DNA of 64,000 nucleotides from Spirosoma sp. SC4-14 (GTDB lineage Bacteria; Bacteroidota; Bacteroidia; Cytophagales; Spirosomataceae), in NCBI RefSeq assembly GCF_037201965.1, contig NZ_CP147518.1, positions 6,751,001-6,815,000 on the forward strand. Reading direction: 5' to 3'. The notes under the pieces were generated by a model. The model was not told where the DNA came from and ran no database searches. It worked only from the letters and a program-made list of their open reading frames with translations. The first letter of the stretch is position 1, and each line of letters opens with the position of its first letter. This document shows, piece after piece, positions 27,524 to 36,026 of this stretch. Position numbers and translations under genes: made by a program.

Positions 27524-29113
27524 ATGAACCACTTGAACCGTAGCCTGTTACGAATGGGGCTGTTGAGTGTGGTGATGGGTCTGACAATAACAGCTCATGC
27601 CAAGACTACGTTTCAATCCGGGCCAGCCGTGGCCGGTCAACAACAACTCGGAGACAGTACGATTGTAAAGCAAGATACAGTTGCCTTTGTATCGACCGTA
27701 CCCGACAGTTTGCTGCGGGAGCGGCTAACAACGCTTCAGAAAACCATCCCGCTAAACTACCATAAAGCCGTTCAGGCTTATGTCGATTATTTCACATTCC
27801 GCAAAGCCAGTGCCACCAAACTAATGCTGGAGCGGATGCCGCTGTTTTTCCCGCTTTATGAGCGGATGCTTTCCGATTTCAATTTACCTGATGAGCTCAA
27901 ATACCTGTCTATTGTTGAGTCGGCGCTGAATCCAAGGGCCATTTCCCGCGCAGGGGCAGGCGGTCTCTGGCAGATCATGCCAGGAACCGGACGCGACTTA
28001 CGGTTATATCAGGACGATTATGTAGATGAACGCATGGACCCGGTAAAGGCAACTGAAGCAGCCTGCAAATACCTCCGCGATCTGTACAACATCTTCGGCG
28101 ATTGGGAACTGGCAATGGCTGCTTATAACTGCGGCCCTGGTGCCGTTAAACGAGCTATGCGCCGGTCGGGGGGCGATTCGTTTTATACGATTTACGATGC
28201 GCTACCCAAAGAAACCCGTGGATATGTACCTCAGTTTGTTGCGTTTACGTATCTGATGAATTTCGCCAACGACCACGGAATCTACGCCGAAACCTACGAA
28301 TATCCGATTCCGCACGATACCATTCAGGTTTCGGGTTATTTTAACCTTGAAACCTTCGCCCGGCATACGAAAATTGAGCTTGCGGATTTACAAAAAATGA
28401 ATCCGGCGATTACAACAACCATTCTGCCCGAGTATACCCAACGGTATCCGTTGCGGGTTCCTCGCCAGCAGTTTGCCTATTTGACGGCCCGTCGCAAAGC
28501 AATTATGGATTCGTCGAGTCAGATTCCTGCTGCAATGGCGCACGTGTTGCTGGCCAGTACAGAAACCATCCGCTATGGCACCGATTCGGCCGGTAGCTGG
28601 TCTGACCTGAATAGCAATCCGCTGGCGCTCATGACGCTGGACGAACCACTCGACACGGAAACCAGACTGGCCATTGCCGAATCAGACCAGGAATCGGACG
28701 AGGACATGGAAACGGTTGTTCTGCGTAAGCCTAAGAAACAAACGTATGTTGTGCGCCGTGGCGATAATCTGGGTACCATTGCCGAACGTTTTCATGTAGA
28801 GCTTTATGACCTGAAACGCTGGAACCATCTGCGGTCAACACGTATCCAACGCGGACAGAAGTTGGTTATTCTGAAAGAAGTCTCCGAAACGCGCTCAGAG
28901 CGGCTTGCCGATCAGGGTACTACTAAAAGTCATAAAAAAGCTGAAGTGGCGGCCAAAACCAAACGCTACAAACCTCGCTATCATTTGGTTCAGGATGGCG
29001 ATACGCTCTGGAACATTGCCCAGCGCTATGATGGCCTTACGATCGAACGCATCAAAAAGCTGAACCACATGCGCTCTAATTCGCTAAAACCTGGTCAGAA
29101 GCTAATTATTTAA
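27524..29113 (+). CDS. MltD-like membrane-bound lytic transglycosylase with LysM domains
   Basis: A 529-residue cell-wall enzyme. It has a signal peptide (to about 27, TAHAK), an SLT/GH23 domain about 120-260 with catalytic Glu132 in LSIVESALNP and the AGAGGLWQIMPGTG and AAYNCGPGAV motifs, then a degenerate LysM-like segment (VSGYFNLETFARHTKIELADLQKMNP) and two good C-terminal LysM domains (YVVRRGDNLGTIAERF and HLVQDGDTLWNIAQRY). It cleaves the MurNAc-GlcNAc bond of peptidoglycan in the periplasm. No lipobox is present, unlike E. coli MltD. A strong hairpin follows. Confidence 0.93.
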   Translation: MNHLNRSLLRMGLLSVVMGLTITAHAKTTFQSGPAVAGQQQLGDSTIVKQDTVAFVSTVPDSLLRERLTTLQKTIPLNYHKAVQAYVDYFTFRKASATKLMLERMPLFFPLYERMLSDFNLPDELKYLSIVESALNPRAISRAGAGGLWQIMPGTGRDLRLYQDDYVDERMDPVKATEAACKYLRDLYNIFGDWELAMAAYNCGPGAVKRAMRRSGGDSFYTIYDALPKETRGYVPQFVAFTYLMNFANDHGIYAETYEYPIPHDTIQVSGYFNLETFARHTKIELADLQKMNPAITTTILPEYTQRYPLRVPRQQFAYLTARRKAIMDSSSQIPAAMAHVLLASTETIRYGTDSAGSWSDLNSNPLALMTLDEPLDTETRLAIAESDQESDEDMETVVLRKPKKQTYVVRRGDNLGTIAERFHVELYDLKRWNHLRSTRIQRGQKLVILKEVSETRSERLADQGTTKSHKKAEVAAKTKRYKPRYHLVQDGDTLWNIAQRYDGLTIERIKKLNHMRSNSLKPGQKLII

Positions 29114-29115
29114 CA

Positions 29116-29169
29116 ATTACGACAAAGGCCCCGGCAAACAAGCCTGTTTGCCGGGGCCTTTGTCGTAAT
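29116..29169. terminator. Bidirectional terminator, 24-bp perfect hairpin
   Basis: Perfect arms 29116-29139 and 29146-29169 around a six-base loop, with a GGCCCCGG/CCGGGGCC core, between the convergent lytic transglycosylase and ABC exporter genes. Confidence 0.85.
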
Positions 29170-29203
29170 ATGTATTGCCCATGCGCTACCGAATAAGCAA
29201 TAG

Positions 29204-30985
29204 TTACACCTCTTCGGTTTGTAGCTGCTTCTCATAGAGCTCACGATAAGCCCCATTGCTGGCCATCAGTTCTTCGTGAGTTCCTTCCTCAATAATCTCT
29301 CCTTCATCGAGCATGATGATATAATCGGCCAGCTTTGCCGACGAAACGCGGTGCGAAATAACAACCGATGTCCGATCGGCCATAATACGCTTCAGGTTGT
29401 TGAGAATAATATTTTCCGTATTGGTATCTACTGCCGATAAACAGTCGTCCAGAATCAGAATTTTGGGATCGCGGGCAATAGCCCGGGCAATGCTTAGCCG
29501 TTGTTTCTGCCCGCCCGAAAGCGTAACACCCCGTTCGCCAACCCGTGTTTCAAATTGCTCAGGGAAGTCGATAATGTTCTGATATAGATCAGCGTCCCGA
29601 ACGGCCTGCTCTACACGCTCCTGCGGCAGATCGGGTTTCCCAAACCGAACGTTGTTGCTGATCGTTTCTGAAAACAGGAACACATCCTGCGGAACGTAGC
29701 CCATCTGCTCCCGAATAGAGGTCAGATGGTAGTCTTTGACCGGAATGTCATCAATTCGCACTTCGCCCGACGAAACATCATACATTCGGGTCAGCAGATT
29801 GGCCAGTGTAGTTTTACCGGAACCAGTCGTTCCCAGAATTGCCACAGTTTCGCCCGCCCGAACATGCATCGAGAAGTTTTTAATGGCAACAATTCCTGAA
29901 TCAGGGTAAACAAACCGAACGTTTTTGAATTCGATCTCACCATTAATTGAATGTCGAATGTTCTTCTGCGAAACAATGTCTGATTTAATAGACAGAAATT
30001 CGTTGATGCGCTGTTGCGAAGCGGCCGCCCGTTGTGTCTGGCTTGTTGTCCAGCCGAGCGCCATAACGGGCCAGGTTAACATGTTTACATACAGAATAAA
30101 TTCCGTTATGTTACCGGGCGTTAACCGCCCTGCCAGAATCTCCTGACCACCAACATACACAACCAATACGTTGCTCAATCCCACCAGAATGGCCACAATT
30201 GGAAAAAACAACGAATCAACACGCGTGAGGCTAAGTGACTTGCTACGATACTGATCGCTTTCGGCCTCAAACCGGGTTGCCGAATTATTCTCCTGCACAA
30301 AGGCTTTCAGCACTCGAATTCCCGAAAAAGCCTCCTGCACATAGGTCGACAGTTTCGACAGACTACGCTGAATTTCTTCTGACCGACGAATAATAATATT
30401 GTTCACCAGATAGATAGCCACCGACAGAATTGGTAATGGCAACAACACATACAACGACAAGCGGGCGTTGATGCTAACCATGTAGGAGATGACCAGAATG
30501 AACAATACGATCAGGTTCAGACCATACATAATGCTTGGTCCAACATACATCCGGACTTTACTGACATCTTCGGAAATACGTGCCATCAGATCGCCGGTGC
30601 TGTGCTGGCGATAAAAACTCAGTGGTAGTGTCTGATAATGGTCGTAGATCTCATTTTTCAGATCATACTCCACATGGCGCGACATAACAATGAGCGTTTG
30701 CCGAACCAGAAACAGAAAGAAACCTTTCAGCAAGGCCATCACCAGTGTCATTATACCAAACAACAACAGGCTGAAGGCAAATACTTCATACAGCGACGAC
30801 TGCAATGGCGATTTGTCGTAGAGGTAATAAACATCGAGCGTTTCCCGAACCAAATCGAGCGCATAACGAACTAACTGCGCCGGGAAAATGCCAAAAAGAT
30901 TGGAAATAATCGTGAATATCGTCCCCCAAATCAGATACCATTTATACTTGAGGAGATATTTATTCAGGTAGGAAAGTGCTTTCAC
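29204..30985 (-). CDS. MsbA-like ABC exporter (fused permease and ATPase)
   Basis: A half-transporter of about 593 residues: six membrane helices in the first 320 residues and a nucleotide-binding domain with Walker A GTTGSGKTT, signature LSGGQKQR, Walker B ILILDDCLSAVD and the H-loop VISHRVSS. It would work as a homodimer to export lipids, peptides or drugs; MsbA-like lipid export is one possibility. I chose GTG at 30985 (VKALSYLNKYLLKYKW); TTG codons at 31000 and 30997 give a slightly longer alternative. The aspartate pair DD in Walker B where Glu is usual is worth noting: the residue after Walker B Asp is Asp, as in some half-transporters with weak ATPase. Confidence 0.93.
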   Translation of the reverse strand: MKALSYLNKYLLKYKWYLIWGTIFTIISNLFGIFPAQLVRYALDLVRETLDVYYLYDKSPLQSSLYEVFAFSLLLFGIMTLVMALLKGFFLFLVRQTLIVMSRHVEYDLKNEIYDHYQTLPLSFYRQHSTGDLMARISEDVSKVRMYVGPSIMYGLNLIVLFILVISYMVSINARLSLYVLLPLPILSVAIYLVNNIIIRRSEEIQRSLSKLSTYVQEAFSGIRVLKAFVQENNSATRFEAESDQYRSKSLSLTRVDSLFFPIVAILVGLSNVLVVYVGGQEILAGRLTPGNITEFILYVNMLTWPVMALGWTTSQTQRAAASQQRINEFLSIKSDIVSQKNIRHSINGEIEFKNVRFVYPDSGIVAIKNFSMHVRAGETVAILGTTGSGKTTLANLLTRMYDVSSGEVRIDDIPVKDYHLTSIREQMGYVPQDVFLFSETISNNVRFGKPDLPQERVEQAVRDADLYQNIIDFPEQFETRVGERGVTLSGGQKQRLSIARAIARDPKILILDDCLSAVDTNTENIILNNLKRIMADRTSVVISHRVSSAKLADYIIMLDEGEIIEEGTHEELMASNGAYRELYEKQLQTEEV

Positions 30986-31106
30986 AGTACGGCCCAACAA
31001 CTTTATTTTCGTAACCGTCCGAATCCGGGAAAAGTTGCACCCAGGCCTGAGCCAACGCCAGCAGACTGGCAGAAATTAGCAAAAGGCTTATTTCTGAAAA
31101 ACGAAG

Positions 31107-31802
31107 TCAGCGATTTATGGTTTCAGATACCGACAAAGCGGCCAGCGCTACCAATGCAAGCCCAAGCACGCCCGTACCGAGCATAATAGCGGCCATTGCC
31201 CAGCCCTTTCCCCGATACCGATCCTGATTTCGTTTGATAGTAGTCATACTGGCAACGCCCAACAGGGTTGTAGCAAGCGGAAGCGTTACACCTAATACCC
31301 AGGTAAGCGTACTTCCGCCTATAATAAACAGCGAACTGAACGACAAAATCCCCATGCCCAGTGCCACCAACGCCAGTTTATAGGTTTTCCGATTTCGGCT
31401 ATGCCGGTCAATCAGCTGCGTTTTTGGGGCTACGTGTGCAACAGGCAACGACCGAAACAACTTACTGAACCGCTGATTATGATAACTATCGGGATTACGG
31501 TGTATGCCCGAATTTATGGCAGAGGGTAGTGATGCAGGCTGTTGGGCAGACGGGGTTGCCAGTATGGTAGTAGCCAATGGGCTTGTTGCAGAAAAAGCGG
31601 AGCTTTCCGATACGGCAACATTTTGAGCAGGTACTGTATCTGTAGCTACGATAAAACTTGCCGTATTCTGAAGACGATGAAAATTGTTTTGCTGCGGCTG
31701 AAAGTAAGCATAACGTGCTGGCCCGCACCCCGACAAAAACCCTAGCAAAGCAATAGCAATAGATACCAAACGGCTATTTTGGCGCCAGAAAACAACAAAC
31801 AT
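31107..31802 (-). CDS. Lipoprotein with C-terminal membrane helices, unknown function
   Basis: A 231-residue protein with an N-terminal hydrophobic stretch ending in a lipobox-like FLSGCG, a Ser/Ala/Thr-rich low-complexity linker (about 50-105), and two or three hydrophobic helices in the last 90 residues (LALVALGMGILSFSSLFIIGG, LGVTLPLATTLLGVAS, MLGTGVLGLALVALAALS), resembling DUF4190-type small membrane modules. A lipid-anchored Cys plus membrane helices is unusual; if lipidated it could be an inner-membrane protein. I do not recognise a function. Confidence 0.6.
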   Translation of the reverse strand: MFVVFWRQNSRLVSIAIALLGFLSGCGPARYAYFQPQQNNFHRLQNTASFIVATDTVPAQNVAVSESSAFSATSPLATTILATPSAQQPASLPSAINSGIHRNPDSYHNQRFSKLFRSLPVAHVAPKTQLIDRHSRNRKTYKLALVALGMGILSFSSLFIIGGSTLTWVLGVTLPLATTLLGVASMTTIKRNQDRYRGKGWAMAAIMLGTGVLGLALVALAALSVSETINR

Positions 31803-31863
31803 GTAAAGGATCAGTATAGGTTAAGTCATACGGTTTCAACTGGAAAACTACGAATAAAATGAT

Positions 31864-31885
31864 GGCTTTGCAACTCTGCAAAGCC
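31864..31885. terminator. Small perfect hairpin in the 31803-32098 gap
   Basis: 9-bp arms GGCTTTGCA (31864-31872) and TGCAAAGCC (31877-31885) with a four-base loop, between divergent genes. There is no U-tract, so it could as well be a regulatory site. The rest of the 296-base gap holds the nusB promoter and nothing else recognisable. Confidence 0.35.
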
Positions 31886-32014
31886 AAATTAACTATTTAT
31901 CTATAGACAATATAAACTTTAATTTAAATTGTTAGAAACACCAAGATGTAATGCACGATAATTCCAACATTTTACATTCAAACACTCGCTTTTCTGACAG
32001 ACTACACTCAGGGC

Positions 32015-32045
32015 TTGGCCATCTGGGCAATAATTCTTAATTTTG
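32015..32045 (+). promoter_or_regulatory. Promoter of the nusB gene block
   Basis: TAATTTTG at 32038-32045 fits the -7 consensus and a TTG at 32015-32017 sits 20 bases upstream. It lies 54 bases before the preferred nusB ATG, which supports that ATG over the TTG at 32015. Confidence 0.55.
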
Positions 32046-32098
32046 CTGAGTTAAAGCAGTTCTTTTTTTTATCGGTAGATATACTAGTTTTATCCGGG

Positions 32099-33268
32099 AT
32101 GCTCAACAGGCGACTACTCCGAATAAAGGTCATGCAGGCGCTCTATGCACTTAAGCAGGCCGAATTCTCTAATCAACAATTAGCCCTCGATGGCATTACG
32201 GATCTCTTTCAGCCCGATCTGAATTCGATGCAGCCACAGGATAAACGGCAGCTCGAAGGCTACCGACAACTTGCTGGCCTGCTCTTTGAAGAGGCCATTA
32301 AAACCAATCAGCCCGCCCAGGACGACGACGCCCCCCAGAAAGTTCTTAAAGCTGCCAACGACGGTTATTTATTTTACCAGGTTCGGGCCAAAAAAGATCG
32401 ACAGCATTTTTCACAAATGATGCTCAGGCAGGTCAATGGCATTTACGAAGATTATCTGCGGGTACTACTGCTCATGGTCGAACTGGGGCATGCAGCCCGT
32501 ACTGATCGTGAACGCCAGTACCGCGATGTCGACGAAGTTCCTTTCCCATTCGAATCCGATTTAAACGACAATTCGGTCATTAAAACGTTGGCTGGCCTTC
32601 AGGCTCTTCAGAACGAAGCCCTCCGTTACAATGTATCGTGGTCCGACGATTTAGGCTTTGTTCGCAAAGCCCTGCGCGACGTATTGAAAACCGACGAAAC
32701 CTACCGTGCTTATTGTGCTCAGCGAACCCATACAGCCGATGAAGATCAGACATTGGTACAATATCTGCTCCGAACACTTATATTTAAGCACGAAGTTATT
32801 CGCGACCATCTGGCCGAGATCGATTTGAGCTGGGCCGAAAACAGTGAAGTCGTACGTGGTCTGGCCATCCGAACGCTTAAATCGGCGCAAAGCCCAACCG
32901 GTTTGCAACTGGAACCTTTAACCGACGATTGGGAAGAAGATGAGTTGTTTTTGAACACACTTTTTCAGAAATCGCTGGAAAATGACAGCGATTACGAACA
33001 GTTGCTGGTCGATCAGTTGAAAAACTGGGATGTTGAACGGGTAGCAATGCTCGATAAGATCATTCTTAAACTGGCTGTTTGCGAATTGCTTAACTTTCCA
33101 AACATTCCGGTTAAGGTAACGATTAATGAATATATCGAATTGGCAAAAGCATATAGTACGCCTAAAAGCGGTAAATTTGTCAATGGAATACTGGATAACC
33201 TCTCCGAAAAGCTACAGGCTTCCGGGCGTTTGCGTAAGAGCGGACGCGGGTTACTGGATAATAAATAG
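32099..33268 (+). CDS. nusB: Transcription antitermination factor NusB, long Bacteroidota form
   Basis: About 389 residues from the ATG at 32099 (MLNRRLLRIKVMQALYAL); a TTG at 32015 would add 28 residues but lies in the promoter. The NusB fold is in the C-terminal third (DYEQLLVDQLKNWDVERVAMLDKIILKLAVCELLNFPNIPVKVTINEYIELAKAYSTPKSGKFVNGIL, here cited only as the region around residues 320-380). The N-terminal 220 residues are an extension absent from the 140-residue E. coli protein but usual in Bacteroidota. It binds boxA RNA in rRNA transcription complexes. It heads a conserved block ending in coaE. Confidence 0.92.
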   Translation: MLNRRLLRIKVMQALYALKQAEFSNQQLALDGITDLFQPDLNSMQPQDKRQLEGYRQLAGLLFEEAIKTNQPAQDDDAPQKVLKAANDGYLFYQVRAKKDRQHFSQMMLRQVNGIYEDYLRVLLLMVELGHAARTDRERQYRDVDEVPFPFESDLNDNSVIKTLAGLQALQNEALRYNVSWSDDLGFVRKALRDVLKTDETYRAYCAQRTHTADEDQTLVQYLLRTLIFKHEVIRDHLAEIDLSWAENSEVVRGLAIRTLKSAQSPTGLQLEPLTDDWEEDELFLNTLFQKSLENDSDYEQLLVDQLKNWDVERVAMLDKIILKLAVCELLNFPNIPVKVTINEYIELAKAYSTPKSGKFVNGILDNLSEKLQASGRLRKSGRGLLDNK

Positions 33269-33282
33269 TCTTTAGTTAATTG

Positions 33283-33344
33283 AGTTTACAGTTTACAGCT
33301 CTCAGTATCACCTTGCTGAAGACTAAAACTGAAAACTGAAAACT
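33283..33344. repeat. Word-repeat inverted repeat after nusB
   Basis: AGTTTACAGTTTACAG (33283-33298) faces CTGAAAACTGAAAACT (33329-33344): a 16-bp inverted repeat with two mismatches, each arm a tandem of an eight-base word. It ends 11 bases before the next gene. Confidence 0.6.
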
Positions 33345-33354
33345 TTTCTAGAAA

Positions 33355-33657
33355 ATGAGCAGAATTGGCCGTGATTTAACCTTTTTGCTGACCGGAATTG
33401 CTACAGGTGCTGCTATCGGATTGCTGTATGCCCCCGATAAGGGGAAAGTTACCCGCGATCGCCTGACGTTTCGTCTATCGAAGTACCGGGAACAGATCGA
33501 AAGTATGATTAACGATCTGGTTAACTCCACAGAGCTACCCGAAAATCTGTCGAAAAATGAGGGGCAGCGCGTTGTAAACGATGCCCGCGAAAAAGCAGAA
33601 CGATTGCTGGAAGATGTCGATCGGTTGATGGCTCAGATCAAGCAACAAAACGCCTAA
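33355..33657 (+). CDS. YtxH domain protein
   Basis: A 100-residue protein with an N-terminal Gly/Ala-rich membrane helix (LTFLLTGIATGAAIGLLYAPDKGKVTRDRL), the hallmark of YtxH/GvpP-like proteins, and a charged helical tail. It is probably an inner-membrane or membrane-tethered stress-type protein of unknown job. It sits between nusB and the DUF1573 gene, a position it often has in Bacteroidota. Confidence 0.85.
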   Translation: MSRIGRDLTFLLTGIATGAAIGLLYAPDKGKVTRDRLTFRLSKYREQIESMINDLVNSTELPENLSKNEGQRVVNDAREKAERLLEDVDRLMAQIKQQNA

Positions 33658-33672
33658 ATGCGTCCAGGTCCA

Positions 33673-33724
33673 CAGTTTACAGGGTTCGGTATTCTTTTTG
33701 TCAACAACCGAACCCCATAAACTG
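33673..33724. repeat. Word-repeat inverted repeat before the DUF1573 gene
   Basis: 18-bp arms 33673-33690 and 33707-33724 pair with two mismatches (CAGTTTA...GGGTTCGGT). It lies between the YtxH and DUF1573 genes. Confidence 0.6.
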
Positions 33725-33751
33725 TATACTATAAACTCTATAAGCTACCCC

Positions 33752-34204
33752 ATGTATTTGAAGAATTGGCTTTTTGTTCTGGCCGTGGCTGCGGTAAGTT
33801 TTGGACAGATTAGCTGCGATAACCGAAAGCAGGGCGAATCGGCAAAGGCTACGGCATCGGGGAAGATGCCTAAAATAACGTTCGAAGAAAAAGGCATTTA
33901 TGACTTCGGAACCCTTACCGAAGGCGATACCGTTGAGCACACGTTCAAATTCGTCAATACCGGCGAATTTCCGCTGATTATCAACAACATTACGGCATCC
34001 TGCGGTTGTACAACTCCCGAATGGCCCCGCGAACCGATAGCTCCCGGCCAGACAAGCTCGATCCGGGTTCGGTTCAACAGCCGGGGAAAAAGTGGTGAAC
34101 AAAATAAAACGGTTACGATCTTTGCCAATACCGATCCGTCTATGACGGATCTGCAATTCAAAGCTTTGGTGAATCCCAAAGCCGATTCTACCCAAAAATC
34201 ATAA
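33752..34204 (+). CDS. DUF1573 lipoprotein
   Basis: About 150 residues from the ATG at 33752, which yields a signal peptide with lipobox GQISC; the in-frame ATG at 33698 lies in the preceding hairpin and is rejected. DUF1573 has an immunoglobulin-like fold: YDFGTLTEGDTVEHTFKFVN, then the conserved ASCGCTTP and PGQTSSIRVRFNS. The family is frequent in Bacteroidota envelopes, role unknown. It is 12 bases ahead of yajC, so probably co-transcribed. Confidence 0.9.
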   Translation: MYLKNWLFVLAVAAVSFGQISCDNRKQGESAKATASGKMPKITFEEKGIYDFGTLTEGDTVEHTFKFVNTGEFPLIINNITASCGCTTPEWPREPIAPGQTSSIRVRFNSRGKSGEQNKTVTIFANTDPSMTDLQFKALVNPKADSTQKS

Positions 34205-34216
34205 TATAACTACTCC

Positions 34217-34537
34217 ATGTTTTCGATTTTACTCCAGGCTTCGGGCAGTTCCAATACATCTATGCTTTACAACGTACTGTTGTGGGTAGGTATCATTGGT
34301 GTCTTTTATTTCTTCATGATTCGTCCGCAGCAGAAAAAGCAGAAAGATCAGAAGAGCTTTGTCGACAATCTCAAAAAAGGCGATAACGTAGTAACGATTG
34401 GCGGTCTTCACGGGCGCATTGCATCGGTAGAAGGAACAACCGTTACGCTTGAAGTAGACCGGGGCGTTAAAATGACATTCGAGAAGTCATCGATCTCACG
34501 CGAGGCTTCTGCAAAACCCGCCGAATCGGACAAATAA
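34217..34537 (+). CDS. yajC: Preprotein translocase subunit YajC
   Basis: A 106-residue small membrane protein: one helix (LLWVGIIGVFYFFMIRPQQKKQKDQ) followed by a conserved cytosolic domain (GDNVVTIGGLHGRIASVEGTTVTLEVD). It accompanies SecDF in the Sec translocon. It follows the DUF1573 gene by 12 bases and precedes a hairpin and the YbbR-like gene. Confidence 0.96.
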   Translation: MFSILLQASGSSNTSMLYNVLLWVGIIGVFYFFMIRPQQKKQKDQKSFVDNLKKGDNVVTIGGLHGRIASVEGTTVTLEVDRGVKMTFEKSSISREASAKPAESDK

Positions 34538-34542
34538 AAGAA

Positions 34543-34587
34543 AGCCCCGTTGCTGAGCAAAATATTCCAACGCTCAGCAACGGGGCT
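34543..34587 (+). terminator. Hairpin after yajC
   Basis: Perfect 16-bp arms 34543-34558 and 34572-34587 (AGCCCCGTTGCTGAGC and its complement). No U-tract follows, so read-through into the YbbR-like gene 18 bases on is possible. Confidence 0.7.
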
Positions 34588-34604
34588 GCTATACTAATTG
34601 TATT

Positions 34605-35315
34605 GTGACTATTCCGTCAAACAATCGTCCGTTTCAGCCTACAAAGGCTTTCTTATGTCTGGCCGCAGCTACGCTGTTCTGGTTTTTAAACGCACTGAAC
34701 AAAACCGGATATACGCTAAATATTGAATACCCCATCCGGTTCATCTATAACGACTCGCTGTTTGTACCAACCAAACCCCTGCCCCGTACTGTCCGGGTTA
34801 ATGTTTCGGGTGATGGCTGGGGGTTACTACGCCATTCCTGGCTTCCGTTTCGGGTCGATCCAATCGACTATACAGTACCGAACCCATTACAGGCCTCCAT
34901 CATTAACACATCGTCCTTAACAGCGGCCCTGGCCGAACATATCAAGAAATTGCATGTCAATTATGTTGTGGCCGATACGGTCGAAATGGGTTTCGATCGG
35001 CGAATGACAAAAACCATTCGGTTGATCCCCGACAGTTTGCATATTAATCTGGCACCTCGCTTTGTTGTTTCCAGTATAATTAACCTCACTCCGCACACCA
35101 TTCAGGTAGAAGGCCCAGCCCGGTTGGTTCGTGGCCTGTCTGATACGATTATGCTAAGTATTCCCGGCAAACGCATTGCCGATAATTATGACAATGAAGT
35201 AGCTATCAACCATTTCCGTCATCCACTACTGCATGTTAGCACCGATCGGGTAGCGGTCAGTTTCGAAGTGGGTGAGTTGCTCTCTCTCCCTTCAACAACT
35301 ACGTCTCAAAAATAA
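34605..35315 (+). CDS. YbbR-like domain protein
   Basis: A 236-residue protein starting at GTG 34605. One N-terminal membrane helix (AFLCLAAATLFWFLNAL) is followed by two YbbR-like beta domains (VRVNVSGDGWGLL and INLTPHTIQVEGPARLVRGL). The YbbR protein of other phyla tethers or regulates the diadenylate cyclase; in Bacteroidota it sits in the yajC-coaE block as here. Function in this phylum is not established. Confidence 0.8.
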   Translation: MTIPSNNRPFQPTKAFLCLAAATLFWFLNALNKTGYTLNIEYPIRFIYNDSLFVPTKPLPRTVRVNVSGDGWGLLRHSWLPFRVDPIDYTVPNPLQASIINTSSLTAALAEHIKKLHVNYVVADTVEMGFDRRMTKTIRLIPDSLHINLAPRFVVSSIINLTPHTIQVEGPARLVRGLSDTIMLSIPGKRIADNYDNEVAINHFRHPLLHVSTDRVAVSFEVGELLSLPSTTTSQK

Positions 35316-35343
35316 ATAAGACCAGACGAGCTTCTGGTCTTAT
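35316..35343 (+). terminator. Hairpin between YbbR-like gene and coaE
   Basis: Perfect 11-bp arms 35316-35326 and 35333-35343 beginning directly after the upstream stop codon; could end or attenuate transcription into coaE. Confidence 0.6.
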
Positions 35344-35368
35344 CCAGGCGATAACCCCAAAAACGGCC

Positions 35369-35983
35369 ATGGCAATTCCCCTTCAAATTGGCGTAACGGG
35401 CGGTATAGGCTCGGGCAAAAGTGTGGTTTGTCAAATTTTCAGAACACTTGGCATACCAGTATACATAGCCGACGATCGGGCGAAGTGGCTCACCGAACAT
35501 GATCCTATTCTAAAGGCCGATATTCTGCGCCTAATGGGTTCTAATGCCTATGATGCTCTTGGCCACTATAATCGGCGCTGGATCGCTTCTCAGATATTCA
35601 ATGATCCTGTATTGCTACAGCAACTCAATCAGGTTATCCATCCACGTGTTCTGAGCGACACCCAGGCCTGGATTCGGGAACATACCGACAAACCCTATCT
35701 GATTAAAGAGGCCGCAATTATGAACGCTGCCGGTCATGGCAATACGCTCGATAAAGTGATTGTTGTTCAGGCTCCTTTGCAACTACGGATCGAGCGAATC
35801 CAGAAACGGGACCCCCATCGCTCCGAAGAAGAAATCAGAAACATCATTCACCAGCAAATCAGCGACGACGAGCGCCTGCTCTTGGCCGATTACGTTATCA
35901 ACAATGATGAGCATCAGTTGCTGATTCCGCAGGTACTGGCCATTCATGACGAATTTTTACGGCAACAGCCGATTAATTCGTGA
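35369..35983 (+). CDS. coaE: Dephospho-CoA kinase
   Basis: A 204-residue kinase for the last step of coenzyme A synthesis (ATP + dephospho-CoA). The P-loop GGIGSGKS is at 11-18, with IADDRAKWL and the LID-region RIQKRDPHRSEEEI conserved. Length is typical. It ends the nusB-coaE block. Confidence 0.96.
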   Translation: MAIPLQIGVTGGIGSGKSVVCQIFRTLGIPVYIADDRAKWLTEHDPILKADILRLMGSNAYDALGHYNRRWIASQIFNDPVLLQQLNQVIHPRVLSDTQAWIREHTDKPYLIKEAAIMNAAGHGNTLDKVIVVQAPLQLRIERIQKRDPHRSEEEIRNIIHQQISDDERLLLADYVINNDEHQLLIPQVLAIHDEFLRQQPINS

Positions 35984-36026
35984 CTTGCCGTAATTTAGGC
36001 TATTGCTTTGTCAACAGCCTGATCTG